64,000 nt of DNA from Bullera alba. Taxonomy: Eukaryota; Basidiomycota; Tremellomycetes; Tremellales; Bulleraceae. Under the pieces are notes generated by a model. The model did not search any database. It was not told the origin of the DNA and worked only from the letters and a program-made list of their open reading frames with translations. Within the stretch, counting starts at the first letter, position 1. The number at the start of each line of letters is the position of its first letter. Position numbers and translations under genes: made by a program. The DNA lies in contig BCIX01000005.1 in the NCBI GenBank assembly GCA_001600095.1, positions 1,494,523 to 1,558,522 on the forward strand. The letters are read 5' to 3'. Below are positions 20,351 to 31,668 of the stretch, in pieces.

Positions 20351-22106
20351 CTACCGGCGGAAGACCCCTCTGTGCATGACTCGATCCCAATTCTCATCCC
20401 AGGTAGACCACTCCTCATGCTCATCCGGTGTATCGTTCCCTTCGACCCATTCGCGCCTGCGCCTCCCGACGGGAGTTCCCGTTCTTGAGGGCGATTCACT
20501 GTTGAAGTACGACCGCAGAGCTTTCAGCTTTTTAGATTCTGGGTAGTCGCGCAGCACATCCTAGGAAAGTAAGTCAGCTTGTACTCTTCCTGCAATGTTG
20601 GAATGGGCCGATTGACTCACGATCAACTGCTGGCCCAGCTCTTCGGGCGTGTTCCAGACACGACCATTCTTCCCGTCTTTGACCAACTCGCTGATACAAG
20701 CGAAACCCTTTGCCAAAACCGGCACCCCGCATCCAAACATGTCCACCACTTTCATTGGCAGATCCCTACCCGAGCTGCTAGAGTGCATACTCACCCCGAG
20801 ATCCGCACAGCCCAGGAGGACAGGGTAGTCTCCCGCTGGGAGGAAGGTGCACCTGACACACACATCCGTCCACCTTATCTTCCCCTTGGAATCCGGCTTC
20901 TCCCTTTCGGCAACTGCAGCTTCGAAAGCAGATCTCAATGCCCCTTTCCCCGTAATGACCACCATCACCCTCGGCAACTTGCTTCCCGAAGATATCGAGT
21001 CCTGGTAGAGGTCCAGCGCGGTGAGGAGAGGGGTGAAGTCCTCATCCGCAGTCCAGGAAGTAGACGAGACGAGGAGTGCAGGCCGATTTGGCCGGGGCTC
21101 GGGCATGTTTGAAGGACCGGGAGAGGTAAACATTGTAGACATGGAAGATTCCGCTTCGAAAGACTTTGGCACCTCTGGGATGAAATCCGGGACAATCCGA
21201 TGAAACAGCTCGTGCTGGATCATCGGTGGTGTTGGTCGGAAGTATGGAGGTGGTCTGTCGTGCAGCACGGCTGTGAGGCCCCTGTAATACGTGTCAGTGA
21301 GTGCCTCCGGCGGGTGGCACAGCTGGCATCCTCACTTCAGCTTCCACTCCTTGACAAGGAAGTCTCGGAGAGCATAAGTGACAAACAGGTGTCCATAGGC
21401 GTTTTGTCCAAATTTGGCCTCAAACCTGGAAATCATGAGCTCTCTTCCTCTCCCTCGGGACGGATTGTGCTCACCACTTTGCCACTTTTACCAAAGGCGA
21501 CTTCTCTCCTGTTCTCATAGCTAGGATCGAGTAGCCGGTATTATGCCAATCCACCACGAGCTTGGTGCCTCCAATGGCGCAGATGATCTGTGCTAGCAGC
21601 AGGGTGGGTATACTCGGTGGATTTTGCACAATCATGTATTCCGTATACACAGGCACATCGAGGAGACATATCCTTAGCACCGAATATACCTGCCACAACA
21701 CCCTTATAGGCGCTCTTAGCACCCACGGCAGGAGCAACAGCGGAGTTGGGGGGTTTGTTATGTGTCGAAAGTGAACGTGCGGTAAACCAAGTAACGAGGG
21801 TATCGGAAGCGTATCCCTGTATCCGACAATCACAGCTTCCCATTCGTGTTGAGCGATTGATTGAGCGTGATACATCATCCTCGGTGACCTGCCCACGTCG
21901 CCCAGCACCAGAAGCGTCACGGCGTGTCGCCGGAATGGCTTTGTTGAAATTCGGTGGTACAGTTTGTAACCGATCCAACAGACCACACAGACGTAACCGA
22001 GGATGACTTTGATCATGTTCGGGGCCATGATGCCTGTAGCCTCCCTTCGCTGTCCTTGCTCGCTGCCTGTTGGGCTCTTGACGGTGTTGTATACGAGTCT
22101 GTCCAT
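20351..22106 (-). CDS. ALG1: Chitobiosyldiphosphodolichol beta-mannosyltransferase Alg1
   Basis: Four exons on the minus strand give about 535 residues. An N-terminal membrane segment (MIKVILGYVCVVCWIGYKLY) leads into a GT33/GT-B fold: VTLLVLGDVGRSPRMMYHAQ and TKLVVDWHNTGYSIL in the acceptor half. The donor half has RPALLVSSTSWTADEDFTPL, RVMVVITGKGAL and HSSSSGRDLPMKVVDMFGCG, followed by GVPVLAKGFACISELVKDG. Alg1 adds the first mannose to GlcNAc2-PP-dolichol on the cytosolic face of the ER, an essential step of N-glycan assembly. The conserved blocks are complete. The C-terminal exon carries an extra basic/Ser-rich stretch (SPSRTGTPVGRRRREWVEG) that is not typical of the family. The start at 22106 puts 26 residues before the membrane helix; the second ATG (MAPNMIKV) would give a more usual N-terminus. 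Confidence 0.93.
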
Positions 22107-22295
22107 AGCTCTACTGCGCCCATGTAGGCTGGCCCGGGTCAGTCGATGTCATTGACGGAATCAAAATCTCACTGTACTACCCCGTGGAGAAGTTTCCGAC
22201 GGAACGCTATAGCTTTGTGCTTTGTGTCAACAATGTTCTCGCGACTGCTTTTCCTCATTCAACACTAGATCATCTCATCAAGCACCCCTCTCAAC
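22107..22295. promoter_or_regulatory. Short divergent promoter ALG1 / kinesin-6
   Basis: Only 189 bp separate the two start codons. The two genes must share or interleave their core promoters. Confidence 0.4.
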
Positions 22296-25200
22296 ATGCC
22301 TATAGGAGCAGGAACCTCTGGTGCTACTCCCCGCCCTTTGCCGAGGGCAGCAGGGCCATCCGCCACAGCGGGTCGAGTCACGCGATTGCGAGCAGCAAGA
22401 GATACCCCCGCATCATCACCGGTATCCATGCCAGCCAAACCCTCTGGCCTGCTGGCCAGGGGTAAGGAGGGATTAAGAAAGGTCTCTGACAAGATCAAAG
22501 AGAAAGAAAAGCCCAGGGTAGCATCAGCTTCGAGCAACTCGGCTGGTAACACCACAGACGAGAGCTTGCAGGTGGGTTGATTCAGATCAGCGATAGGGTC
22601 AAAGCGCCGGGCAAACAGCTAACAAGCATAGGCATTCTTGCGGATCAGGCCTCCTCCGGTAGAGCTAGGCGTGGAATCGTCCTCATCCAGACCTTACCTC
22701 GAGCCTCAAGGAGATCGAGATGTGCTCATGCGATCACCGATCGTGAGTGCGCCAAGAGGTTGTCGGCGCTGACACCTCGATAGGACCCAAATCGACCTCA
22801 CATGACTCCCAAAGCGCCATTGGTATACTCTTTCGACAGGGTCTTTGCTCCTCCAGCATCCCAGGAGCAATTCTTCACTCAGACTACTTTGCCCTTGGTC
22901 GAAAAGGTGCTCAAGGGGGAAAACGGATTGCTATTCGCGTATGGAGTCAGTAACTCTGGCAAGTCTTATACTATCTCAGGCGGGCAGAACAGCACTCCGG
23001 AAGATAGAGGAGTTCTACCGAGGAGTATAGACGTGGTCTTCAACTCCATCAAAGGTCTAGAGAGTAGTATCAAGGTAGGTATCAGTTGACATCGCGTGAA
23101 TTGATCGCTGATTCCCGCTAAGCTGAGATGCCTCGGCCTGGCCGAAGTGGAAGTGGTGAAAGACGACGATCAGCCTCCAGGGCTGTTCAGTCATCTGCCT
23201 CCTGATACCGAGGGCACCTCCGAAGACGGTGAGTCCGCACTGCCAACCAGATAGTACACAGCTGACCTCCTTTAGCCGTGAAGCTCGACAGGAATTACCG
23301 GTACGCCGTGTTCGTATCCTACGCCGAGGTCTACAACGAGAAGGTAGGTCGAGCTATTCCATTCTACCTGCGGTTCCTATCTGACCTACACTTGACAGAT
23401 CTTCGACCTACTGGACGCTGTACTGCCGTCCGTGTCGACACCTTCGAGCTCGACCTCAAAACTGACCAAAGGCTCTGCTCGACCCACGACAGTCCTCCCC
23501 CGAGCGTCATCGGCATGGGGCTTATCTGGTGCTCTGCACTCGTCAATGAACCTCGCCGCTTTGGCCAATGGAGGAGGCGGGGTGATCAAAAGACGAGCCC
23601 TTGCGCTGAAGAACGATCCCGAGGGATCAGGCAAATACGTCGCAGGTCTGAACGAGATCAGGGTTCGAACAAGAGATGTAGGTCGCCAAAGATCCGATTC
23701 TTGGTGTTATATTAATAACGATCGCAGGAAGCCCTGGCCATCTTCCGAGCTGGACAAAGCGCCCGTCAGGTGTTTGGGACCTTGGCCAACCGAGAATCCA
23801 GCAGGAGTCACGGTATATTCACCATGAAGATCGTCAAGATACACAACGCTGCGCCAAATGACCCAGACTCGGCTCAAGTCTCCAGACTCGCCGTTGTGGA
23901 TCTGGCAGGCTCAGAGAGGACCCGAAATACTGGAACGACCGGAGATAGGCTGAAGGAAGCTGGAAACATCAACAAGTCGCTCATGGTGGGTTCAAGCCAG
24001 ATTCCAAAGCGATTTTTGTTGAGCTGATTATCCATCAGGTGCTTGGACAATGCTTGGAGGTGTTGCGGGCCAATCAGCAGAGGCTAGCTGCTCCAGGGGT
24101 CCCGGGACAGAAGAAGCGACTCGCCATGGTCCCATTCAGGCATTCGAAATTGACGGAGATTTTCCAAAACTTCTTCGTCGGCGACGGTCGAGCAGTGAGC
24201 TGACTCTTTCACCATCGCCCGACAGCTCTCAGTACTGACCATGCCCTAGGTCATGATCGTCAATGTGAACCCGTACGACACGGGCTTTGACGAAAACTCC
24301 CACGTCATGCGATTCTCTGCCGTTGCGAGGGAAGTGCAGACCACTGCGGGAAACAAGATGAATCCGCCCAATGGACTTCGTCGACAGATCAGCACTCAGT
24401 TCAGCGCATTGAAACAGGCCGTCAGTGGACCTATGAAGATCAAAGTCACGGTCCCGGTGATCCCGCAAGTCCCCACCCAACCGCTTTTGTCGGCCGGATC
24501 AGGGAAGGCTACCCAGGCGGTGGCGGAGAGGGAGAGTGCGGCATTTGAGATGGTGGAAGAGGAGCTGGAGGTGGTAGAAGAAGACGAAGATGATGACGAG
24601 AGTGATGATGGCAAGGATGCCTTGGTGGATCACCTGTTTGAACAGCTGAAAGAGCTCAAAACGAGGGTGAGCATCAAGTGCCAGTTCATGCTTATAGACC
24701 GCTGACTTGGGTGATTAGCTGTACGAATCGGAGATGCGGAACGCTACGATCGAAGTCGAGGTCAGAGAGGAGATGGCACAGGAACTACAGGATACCGTGC
24801 AGCGGATGCACGAAGAGTTCAGTGCTCGTCTGAGGGACCAGGTACGCGGAGCTCATATCAATCACCGGTCAAACGCTCATACTTGTCCTCTGCTTAGGTC
24901 AGCGCTGGGGAAGTCAAGATCGATAGAAAGATTGACATCCTATCCCGAATGGCGACGCCAGCGGTCAATCACCCCGCCGGGTCAAGCAGGATGATTCCGG
25001 GTGGTAGACTCACCCACCTCGCCTCCACGCCGCCCATTGATGGGGACACGACGATGGACAGCGAGAACAGCTTCATCTCCGCAACCTCTGGATATGCCGA
25101 AGAAGCGGTCGACGAGTCACTAGTGGTGGATTCGGAGACATCGTTTGTAAGGTCGAGCAGTGATCCGTTCTTGGTATCGCTTCCACCGATTGTGGGCGAT

Positions 25201-26111
25201 TTGGAGGGTTCTGAGGATGAGTCGTACAGCGATGGTGAGGCGACTGAGCTCGAGGGGGAAGAGGTGATTGAGCGAGTAAGTGCAAGGACCCCTAAGTGTG
25301 TTGGTGTCGCTGACTTTGAGCAAGTCTCGAGTGTCCTCCGTGTTCACGACAGACTCGCCGCAGGTCACTCGACCCGGCGCAAAGCTGCCTAGGAGGTTTA
25401 GGGAGGACACAGCAGACAGTGTCGAGAGTGAAGATGCCTTGGCATCTCCGATCGCCGAGGACGAAGCCGTCGATGAGGAAGAAGACGACGACGATCTGAC
25501 GGAGGAGGAAGAAACCATGGACTCGGTTGGCGCCGACGAATCGATGGTCGAGGTCTCGGAAGTGCAGGACTCCGCTGGGAACGATGCCAGTCAGGATCAT
25601 CTCGACGCCATATCGGACGAGGAGGACGAGGATGTAGACTCGGAGGAAGACGAAGAAGAGGAGGCTGAGGAGGACGAGCTGGAAGACTCGTCTGGCTCCG
25701 ACTTTGACGCCGACATGACCGCATCTACAGCTTCGGAGCCATCGCCTCCTCGACGCATGTCCATGAAACGCGCGACGCCAATCAAACCCCGGGCTACGCC
25801 AAAGAAAGCCACCGGTACTCCATCGAAATCCACTCCGGGCGTCAAAGCCTCTGCGATCAAGCCTGCCCCAATTTTGTCCCCATTGAGCGAGAGGCTTGGT
25901 CAGGATGTAGCAGACGAGGACGAGCTTGAGGACGAGGTCAAGCCCGTCGTAGCGAAGAAGAAGAGGTGAGCGACTTGCGGGATGTGGTCTGAAATAGGCG
26001 CTGACTGGAGGGGGTAGGACGCTGGGGAAGAAGATTGTCATGGAGGATGAGATGGCGGGACACGAGGCCGCGGTGTCGGGAGCCGAGGTCAGAAGGGCAG
26101 GGAGGAAGTGA
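22296..26111 (+). CDS. Kinesin-6 family motor protein (KIF20/MKLP type)
   Basis: About a dozen exons encode a protein of around 1000 residues. After a basic Ser/Pro-rich head the motor starts with AFLRIRPPP and continues with PLVYSFDRVFAPPASQEQFF. The P-loop is YGVSNSGKSYT, whose NSGK form is typical of KIF20-type kinesin-6 rather than the usual TGSGKT. The class-specific insertion after YAVFVSYAEVYNEKIFDLLD is present (Ser/Thr/Gly-rich, about 80 residues). Switch I is NRESSRSHGIF, switch II DLAGSERT, and the end motif HVMRFSAVAREV. The tail is helical with long acidic stretches (EEELEVVEEDEDDDESDD; EEEDDDDLTEEEE) and a basic end. Kinesin-6 motors organise the spindle midzone and cytokinesis. 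The last splice joins KKKR to TLGKKIVMEDE, with TGA at 26109-26111. Confidence 0.92.
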
Positions 26112-26327
26112 GCGGGTGGAGTAGAAGCTCGACGGGGGTGAGGGGAAGGTGTGAGGTCGTGGTGAGGTGAATTAGATTTGGCGAGGTGTAGTTTGGGTCA
26201 CATTCCCGTTTGTACTGTACATGAACACTGAGTGCCCTGTGATACCAGACCTTACCAGACGGGTCTGGAAGATGCTGTGCCCCAAATCAGAGACAGTGTC
26301 ACCGGTGATCTCTCCCGAATCGCCAAT

Positions 26328-26370
26328 GTGGCCGACACGAACTTCGTGACGAGCTTCGTGTCGCGGCCAC
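26328..26370. repeat. Inverted repeat / hairpin
   Basis: The left arm GTGGCCGACACGAA (26328-26341) pairs with the right arm TTCGTGTCGCGGCCAC (26355-26370): 14 base pairs with a 2-nt bulge in the right arm, around a 13-nt loop. It lies about 220 bp downstream of the kinesin stop. Confidence 0.75.
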
Positions 26371-26767
26371 CTATCCTCTTGCACAAGCGGTCCCTTTGGG
26401 GGGCCTAGTTGAGGGATCCCAGCAAGGCTTCCAACGCTGAGTTAGGCTATGATTAGGCCCACAAGCACAGACGATCCGACTCGGCCTGTACTCGGCCTGT
26501 ATGAGCATGGCCGAGCGATTCGAAATCGTGAAACTGGTTTTCGCGCCAGTCCGAGGTTCAGAAGGAGCAGTTATGAGGCGCCTAATCGCTGCCCAACAAT
26601 TAGGCCCACCCAAAGAGAACAGCCTTCTGATTTAGGCTCGGTGGTGCATACGTCAATGTCGCACCACTCACTGCACTCAGTACTCAACGTTCGACACCGA
26701 CTCAACACTCACGACCTCTGCGCTCGAAGGATGACCCGCGCAGGGACATCTACGAGCTGATGAGAAG

Positions 26768-26866
26768 ATGGGTTTACACAAGGAGCTTGCCCCCAAGTAC
26801 AGAAGGAATATCCTCGGCACAGTCATCGACACGCTCTACGCTCACCAGAGGAAGCCGAATGGCTAG
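26768..26866 (+). CDS. Possible 32-residue small ORF or last exon of an unrecognised gene
   Basis: ATG at 26768 opens a frame beginning MGLHKELAPKYRRNILGTVI and ending ...RKPNG with TAG at 26864-26866. Composition (alternating basic and hydrophobic, few repeats) looks like real protein, and a GCTGAT branch-like motif with an AAG directly precedes the ATG, so it could also be a last exon. No family was recognised and no upstream exon could be tied to it. It might equally be the relic of a lost gene or chance. Confidence 0.25.
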   Translation: MGLHKELAPKYRRNILGTVIDTLYAHQRKPNG

Positions 26867-27193
26867 TTCGTCCACCCAGACCTTCAGGAAGCCCGCAGTA
26901 TCACCTGACTATCGCTGTCCCTCACGCAACGTGACTCGCTGAGTCGTTGCGCTTCGTGCAGTTGACGCACTCCGCGCGATCTGTGCACAAATCGATCCCT
27001 GCATTGACATGAAACACGGGGTGTCCGTGCCTGTACGTACGCCTGCTAAAGTCAGTGATATGATCAGCCGTCAATGTGCATCGGATTCTTGCCTTTTGAC
27101 TTATACCTGACATCCCGTCAACTTCACCACCAAACACTGAACACACAGGCGCTCACCTATATCCCTTCGGCGGCTCCCAGACCTCACACTCCG

Positions 27194-27842
27194 ATGGCGC
27201 GCACAGCTCAACCAACGCCAATCCCCGAAAGCCCTGCCTGTCCTGTCCTACCTGAAGTTGTTGACTGGGCGCATGAGCTTCGAGCTATCAACATCGATCT
27301 CCTGGCGTTACAATCACATCCGGGCTTGAGGACAAGTACAGAACTCTCCAGGGTCTGATGATGAGATCGTCATTGAACAGCACAGTCATGCAAGAAGGGT
27401 ACCAATCCGTACGTCGGTTATCTCGATGACACACGAGTACTGAAAGCTAACACCTATGTCGTAGCTGTTTCTAGAGCTGCGCGAGCAAGCGAAAAAATGT
27501 GGAAACAGCACGAGGACATGGCAACGACAGCCTCTGAGATCAGTCAAGACGAAGAAACCAGGTAATGGCCCTTGACTACGCTCACCCTGGTCTGCAGGCA
27601 CTGCAGCAATCAAGATCCGAGGTCCAGAGATTGAAAGAAGAATTGGAGACTGCCCGTCAAGTAAGTCTTCAGCAGTCTTTGATCTACCTCCCAGAACAAG
27701 CAGCTCTTGATATGTTACACAGTGATGACTGTCGCTGTGATCCTGATTCAGACCACAGGAACTACAGATCTTGCGTGCTCAAGGTGCTGCGAAACTTCTT
27801 GCTGGCGAAGGAGGAGCGTGCGATACCAAAAGTTCGATGTAA
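27194..27842 (+). CDS. Small coiled-coil protein of unknown function
   Basis: Exons on the plus strand give about 140 residues. The first begins MARTAQPTPIPES and carries VVDWAHELRAINIDLLALQ. The following coding run EDKYRTLQGLMMRSS...VMQEG is one base out of frame with it. Then come a helix SEKMWKQHEDMATTASEISQ (after an intron with branch GCTAAC and acceptor TTCTAG), SEVQRLKEELETARQ, and ELQILRAQGAAKLLAGEGG, with TAA at 27840-27842. The heptad-like middle suggests a coiled coil, as in small subunits of kinetochore, mediator or tethering complexes, but no family was recognised. The join between LQSHPGL and EDKYRTLQ needs one extra base in the GGG run near 27327, so either the sequence lacks a base or a splice there was missed. 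Confidence 0.5.
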
Positions 27843-28300
27843 GCCGGGGTCAGGATCGGGTTGAAGATGAGCTCGCTGGAGTATGTCACCTCAACCTCAG
27901 CAGCAAGGCTTCTCATCTCGGCTAGCACGCGCTGACATCGATCAAGCTGCAGAGCCACTCCAAGTCCTTGAGAAGCAGATGAACGGAAGAAGGCTAGATT
28001 GTAACGGTCAGGGAAGACGCTACAAGGATTCAGAGTGACACGTCCCTGCTTCACATGCTTGTGCATCAGCACTTTGTACTACGAGTGAGTTCCACCAAAA
28101 TGCGGCGTCGGTCAGGGTTGCGTCTTCGAGAAAGCAGTTGTACATATATGATAGACAGACATGTAGATATATCATGGGTCATAATCGCTTCGATGGGAAA
28201 GGGCTGCACTTCCTTCCTCCTTCCTTCTTCAAGAAGCTACGCATAGACATAGAGCCCTCGTGAGATAGACAGGAACAGGGACATACCTCCCTCACTGGGC
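27843..28300. other. Convergent 3' intergenic region
   Basis: The 458 bp between the coiled-coil gene and the membrane-protein gene include a CT-rich stretch (TTCCTTCCTCCTTCCTTC, near 28210). No gene was recognised. Confidence 0.4.
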
Positions 28301-29833
28301 CTACTTGTCCGGATCCTTGATCTGTTCTCCTGGTCCAGCGAGATGGTACCTTTCCGACGTCATCAACACATGCGGCGGAACTGTGACTATAGGAATCGAC
28401 GTGTTGGCTTGGCCGGACCTCGCCTCCTCCGGAGCGTATATGTACGACATGCCTCCCGTCGGCTGTCCCTTGCCCGTCTTGGTGGTGGTCTATGAAGTGG
28501 ATCAGCATGATCCCACCACATGGTGTGACCTGGTACGGAGAGACGGATAGCAGACAAAGGGAGAGGGACCCACCTCGTTCCGGCCGGAGGCTCGGGTGAT
28601 CATGTCGATGGCGTTGTACACCGGTTCCATGTCGGTCGGCGGTTTGAGCATGTTGTCAATCTCGGCCGCAAAGGTCGAGTAGATCAACCAGCAAAGCCCG
28701 GCAATCGCCACGTTCTTGTTGACTACCAGGAGCCAGTGAGCATCTCGCTCGCTCAATGTCACTGGGGCGACTCACCAAAGGCAACTATGATAATGACGCA
28801 GAGGAGCTGTATCGTTCGAATCCTCTTCTTCCACCTGCACAGCCGCATCAGTCTCGGCAGATGTATAGAGCAGTGATTCTTGGTCGAGCGCTGTGACTCA
28901 CAGCTTTGTCTGCTTCTCGAGGGTCATACTCTCCTTTGCGCGCGCCATGAGAGTTTGTTCATCTGGACCGGTGGGTTCTGCGATTTTCGGCTTGTTAAAG
29001 TGGCCCTACACCGCCATCAGCTCAGATCGTGTAGAGCAGAGAGGCGTCCCAGAGGCGACTCACCACGTGAGGCGCATTGCCTCCTTCCCACCATAGCTCA
29101 TCTTTCACACTGGCATCGGGCCTGCTCTTGCCCAGTGGGAAGGGAAACAGCCTGGGCGGGGCGTTCTTCGTAGTGAGGAAATGTGATGGATGGGATCGGG
29201 TATGCGCCTATTCACCATGAGCTATCCATTATCCGTCAGTAGCGTTGACAGCACTCACCCAGGCGTCTGGTCGGTCGGGACGAGAACGCTGCATCTTTGC
29301 CAGTTTCTGGTTCAAACTCTCTCCCTTGGGCAACTTGCCAATGGCCTCGTTGTACCCGTACCAGATGATGGACGAGTGGACCACCAGACACCTATGCGTA
29401 GGCATGAGGACACTGCTGTATACCACAACTGGTACTTACACGACAGCGAGGATTGTGATCCTGCTGAAAAGGTAGTAGAACGCCCACATCTCTTTCGGCA
29501 GCGTCAGTACGGATAGCGCTATGGGGGTACACCACAGTCAGCAAAGTCTGCTTGTGATGTCAATATAGGCCCACAGAGACTGATAGTCGCCATGATGGCA
29601 ATCGTCTGGCTGATAGGTCCAAACTGAAGCCTGCGGTGTGATCAGCGAGTAAGCCCCGCAGACGGACCGAGCACTCACGAGGGATGCGGCTTAATCTCCT
29701 TTTCCTCCTTCTTCAACTTCCGCCTCAGCTCCAGCAACTTGTCCTCGAACCGTTCAGCATCGGCAGCTCGCCCGAGGTCGGTATACCTCTTAATGTCCTT
29801 TTCGCACTTGTCAATCTGGTCCTGAGTGGACAT
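28301..29833 (-). CDS. Multi-pass membrane protein of unknown function
   Basis: About nine exons on the minus strand splice to roughly 365 residues. The N-terminus is a charged helix (STQDQIDKCEKDIKRYTDLG, then KLLELRRKLKKEEKE). Hydrophobic segments follow: ISQTIAIMATITLSVLTL, YLFSRITILAVVCLVVHSSI, and, after a hydrophilic loop with SLNQKLAKMQRSRPD and LWWEGGNAPHV, a segment IQLLCVIIIVAF plus VAIAGLCWLIYSTF. The C-terminus (GKGQPTGGMSYIYAPEEARS...IKDPDK) is soluble. No signal peptide is seen, so the first helix may act as an anchor. An ER or Golgi location is likely but not shown. No family was recognised. The start is ATG 29833; a splice-acceptor-like GTTTCAG upstream suggests a 5'-UTR intron. 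Confidence 0.65.
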
Positions 29834-30146
29834 GTCTCGGAGGGAGATGCCGGGCCGAGGCTTCCCGATTCCTTGTATTTGTACGTAGCAACGACAGCAG
29901 GTGGGGATACTGATAAGCACAAGTCGACTGAAACCTCGTCAGTGCGACGTCGACCGCAGGTGGACTACCGGCTGAGCATGAAAGGATGACTCGGCATAGG
30001 GAGCTGGTTTCTGCACAGTATGGGGAGAACGAGAAAGGACGGCGATCCGGTGAGCAAGGACAAACCTGACACTTGCATGCGTGCCACCGCTCCAACCCGG
30101 CATCCTGCCAGAGCCGACCGGCTTTTCCATCTATCCACCCCCGACT
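29834..30146. promoter_or_regulatory. Intergenic region between RPB3 and the membrane-protein gene
   Basis: The 313 bp hold the RPB3 3' UTR and the promoter or leader of the membrane-protein gene, both on the minus strand. No other feature was seen. Confidence 0.35.
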
Positions 30147-31668
30147 CTACCGTCTCAACGGGCTCATGCCAGAACCTCCTGCCCCACCCCATCCGGCACC
30201 TCCTCCTCCGTTCATCCACTGCTCTCCTCCATATCCACCCATCTGTCCATCTCCACCGTTCATCTCTGGCTCAATGATGCCACCTCCCTGATCATCCGCT
30301 TCGTCCTCGTCAACTCCGGTCTCTTTCTGAACTGCCAATACCGTCGCGGCGAGCTTGTCCACGAGCAGGTCGAGTCCTTTTACTATTATGTCTTTGACGG
30401 GTATCGACCCCACGGCCTCCATGTTGAAGTAGAACGTCGAGGGAACAGCTTCAAAGTCGAACGGTTCCGAAGGATCGACAGGCTGCTCGAATGCCGCGTT
30501 GGATGATAATGGCCATTCACCTTTCTCTACAACGTTGTGTCAGCGCAAGTCCTCGACAAAGGGTCATTTCGGACGAACCGTCCGTCTCAAACCAGTACGT
30601 CGTGTGCCGCAGCTTGTTGTGTGGGTCGTATTCGAATCCAACTGCACTCAATGGAGACCACTTGGCGTGATACTTGCCAATACCCTAAGTCACAGTCAGC
30701 CCAAACGGCCCAAATTCCTGAAAGTTCTAGACACCGGCGGCACTTCAACCCACCTTGTACGCCTTGCAGGTCAACTCTATCTCCTGGCCCTTTGACATCT
30801 TTGCTAGCAATATTGGAGGCACGGACGGATCTCCCTTGCCGATCGGCTGGCCTAACTGCTCGTCTCTATTGCTGATCACGGTCTGATCTTCATGTGACAG
30901 TTCCGGGTTCGCTCCGTATGGATTTGGCGGGGGCGGCTGATCCCAGCATCAGGCATGCCCTTGCGTCACAGGGATCGATGACTCACGCCTCCTGGCGAAG
31001 GAACGACTTCTAGCATATCACTCGTGACACTCATAAACTTTCCCGCTTCTCCATTCACATACGACACCTTGAGCCGTAATGTGATCATGCAGTAGTAACA
31101 ACCTTCATCACACTCGCAGTCCTTCCCCCCAGGTCAGCTTTATCTTTGCAGACGAACGAGAATGCGACTCACTCTAGTATACCTCAATCCCTCGGCGACG
31201 TTGCGGCTGATCAGGGGCACCATGCCTAATCGATGTGCGAGCATTTCATCCGGTAATGGCGTTGTATTCTGTTGGAATAGGACCTGGTCGATGCCTACGT
31301 ATCGAGGTGAGATCAGGGCTAAGCTCTGGGTACACTACGTCCAATCCGCCCATTGCACCCATACTCGCGGTATGAACCGCTGCTCCGGGACTAATCAAGG
31401 CTAGACCGTCCCATCCCTGATCCACTCTATGAGAGCGCCACTCACACACTGTTGGTACATCCGCCATGACCACCCTTCTCAGACTATTCGCATAGGCCAA
31501 CTCCACGCCGCTCAAGTTGAACACGGCTTCTTGCTGGGACAGATTTCGGACGAGTACTCTGGGCTGATTGGTAACGCCCGCTGGGACCACTATTCCCGAT
31601 TGGTCCTGCGCCTGCATCTGCGGCTGAGTTGACGTCGAGGCGCCGTTCATGTGGGCGTATCCGTTCAT
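30147..31668 (-). CDS. RPB3: RNA polymerase II subunit RPB3
   Basis: The minus-strand gene has five to six exons and encodes about 390 residues. After a short Gln/Ser head, [20 protein letters not shown] and [20 protein letters not shown] match the alpha-like dimerisation domain. The zinc-binding motif is [12 protein letters not shown]. It continues with [14 protein letters not shown] and [20 protein letters not shown], then the closing dimerisation part [20 protein letters not shown]. The C-terminus is an unusual Gly/Met/Trp-rich tail ([18 protein letters not shown]...). RPB3 pairs with RPB11 to nucleate Pol II assembly. The first ATG in frame gives MNGYAHMNG; it is not aligned with the usual N-terminus, so a few residues may differ. 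The stop TAG is at 30149-30147. Confidence 0.95.

Larger units (their letters stand above)
26112..27193. other. Intergenic region with hairpin, TTAGGC cluster and a tiny ORF
   Basis: The 1.08 kb between the kinesin and the coiled-coil gene have no clear gene. A strong inverted repeat lies at 26328-26370, five TTAGGC motifs in both orientations at 26442-26637, and a 32-codon open frame with good amino-acid composition at 26768-26866. Short tandem repeats also occur: TACCAGAC spaced 10 bp near 26243, and ACTCGGCCTGT twice at 26479-26500. Confidence 0.5.

Noticed and set aside
25292..26041. 249-codon minus-strand frame
   Set aside because: Antisense of the acidic kinesin tail; repeats of GAG/GAC codons give an open opposite strand.
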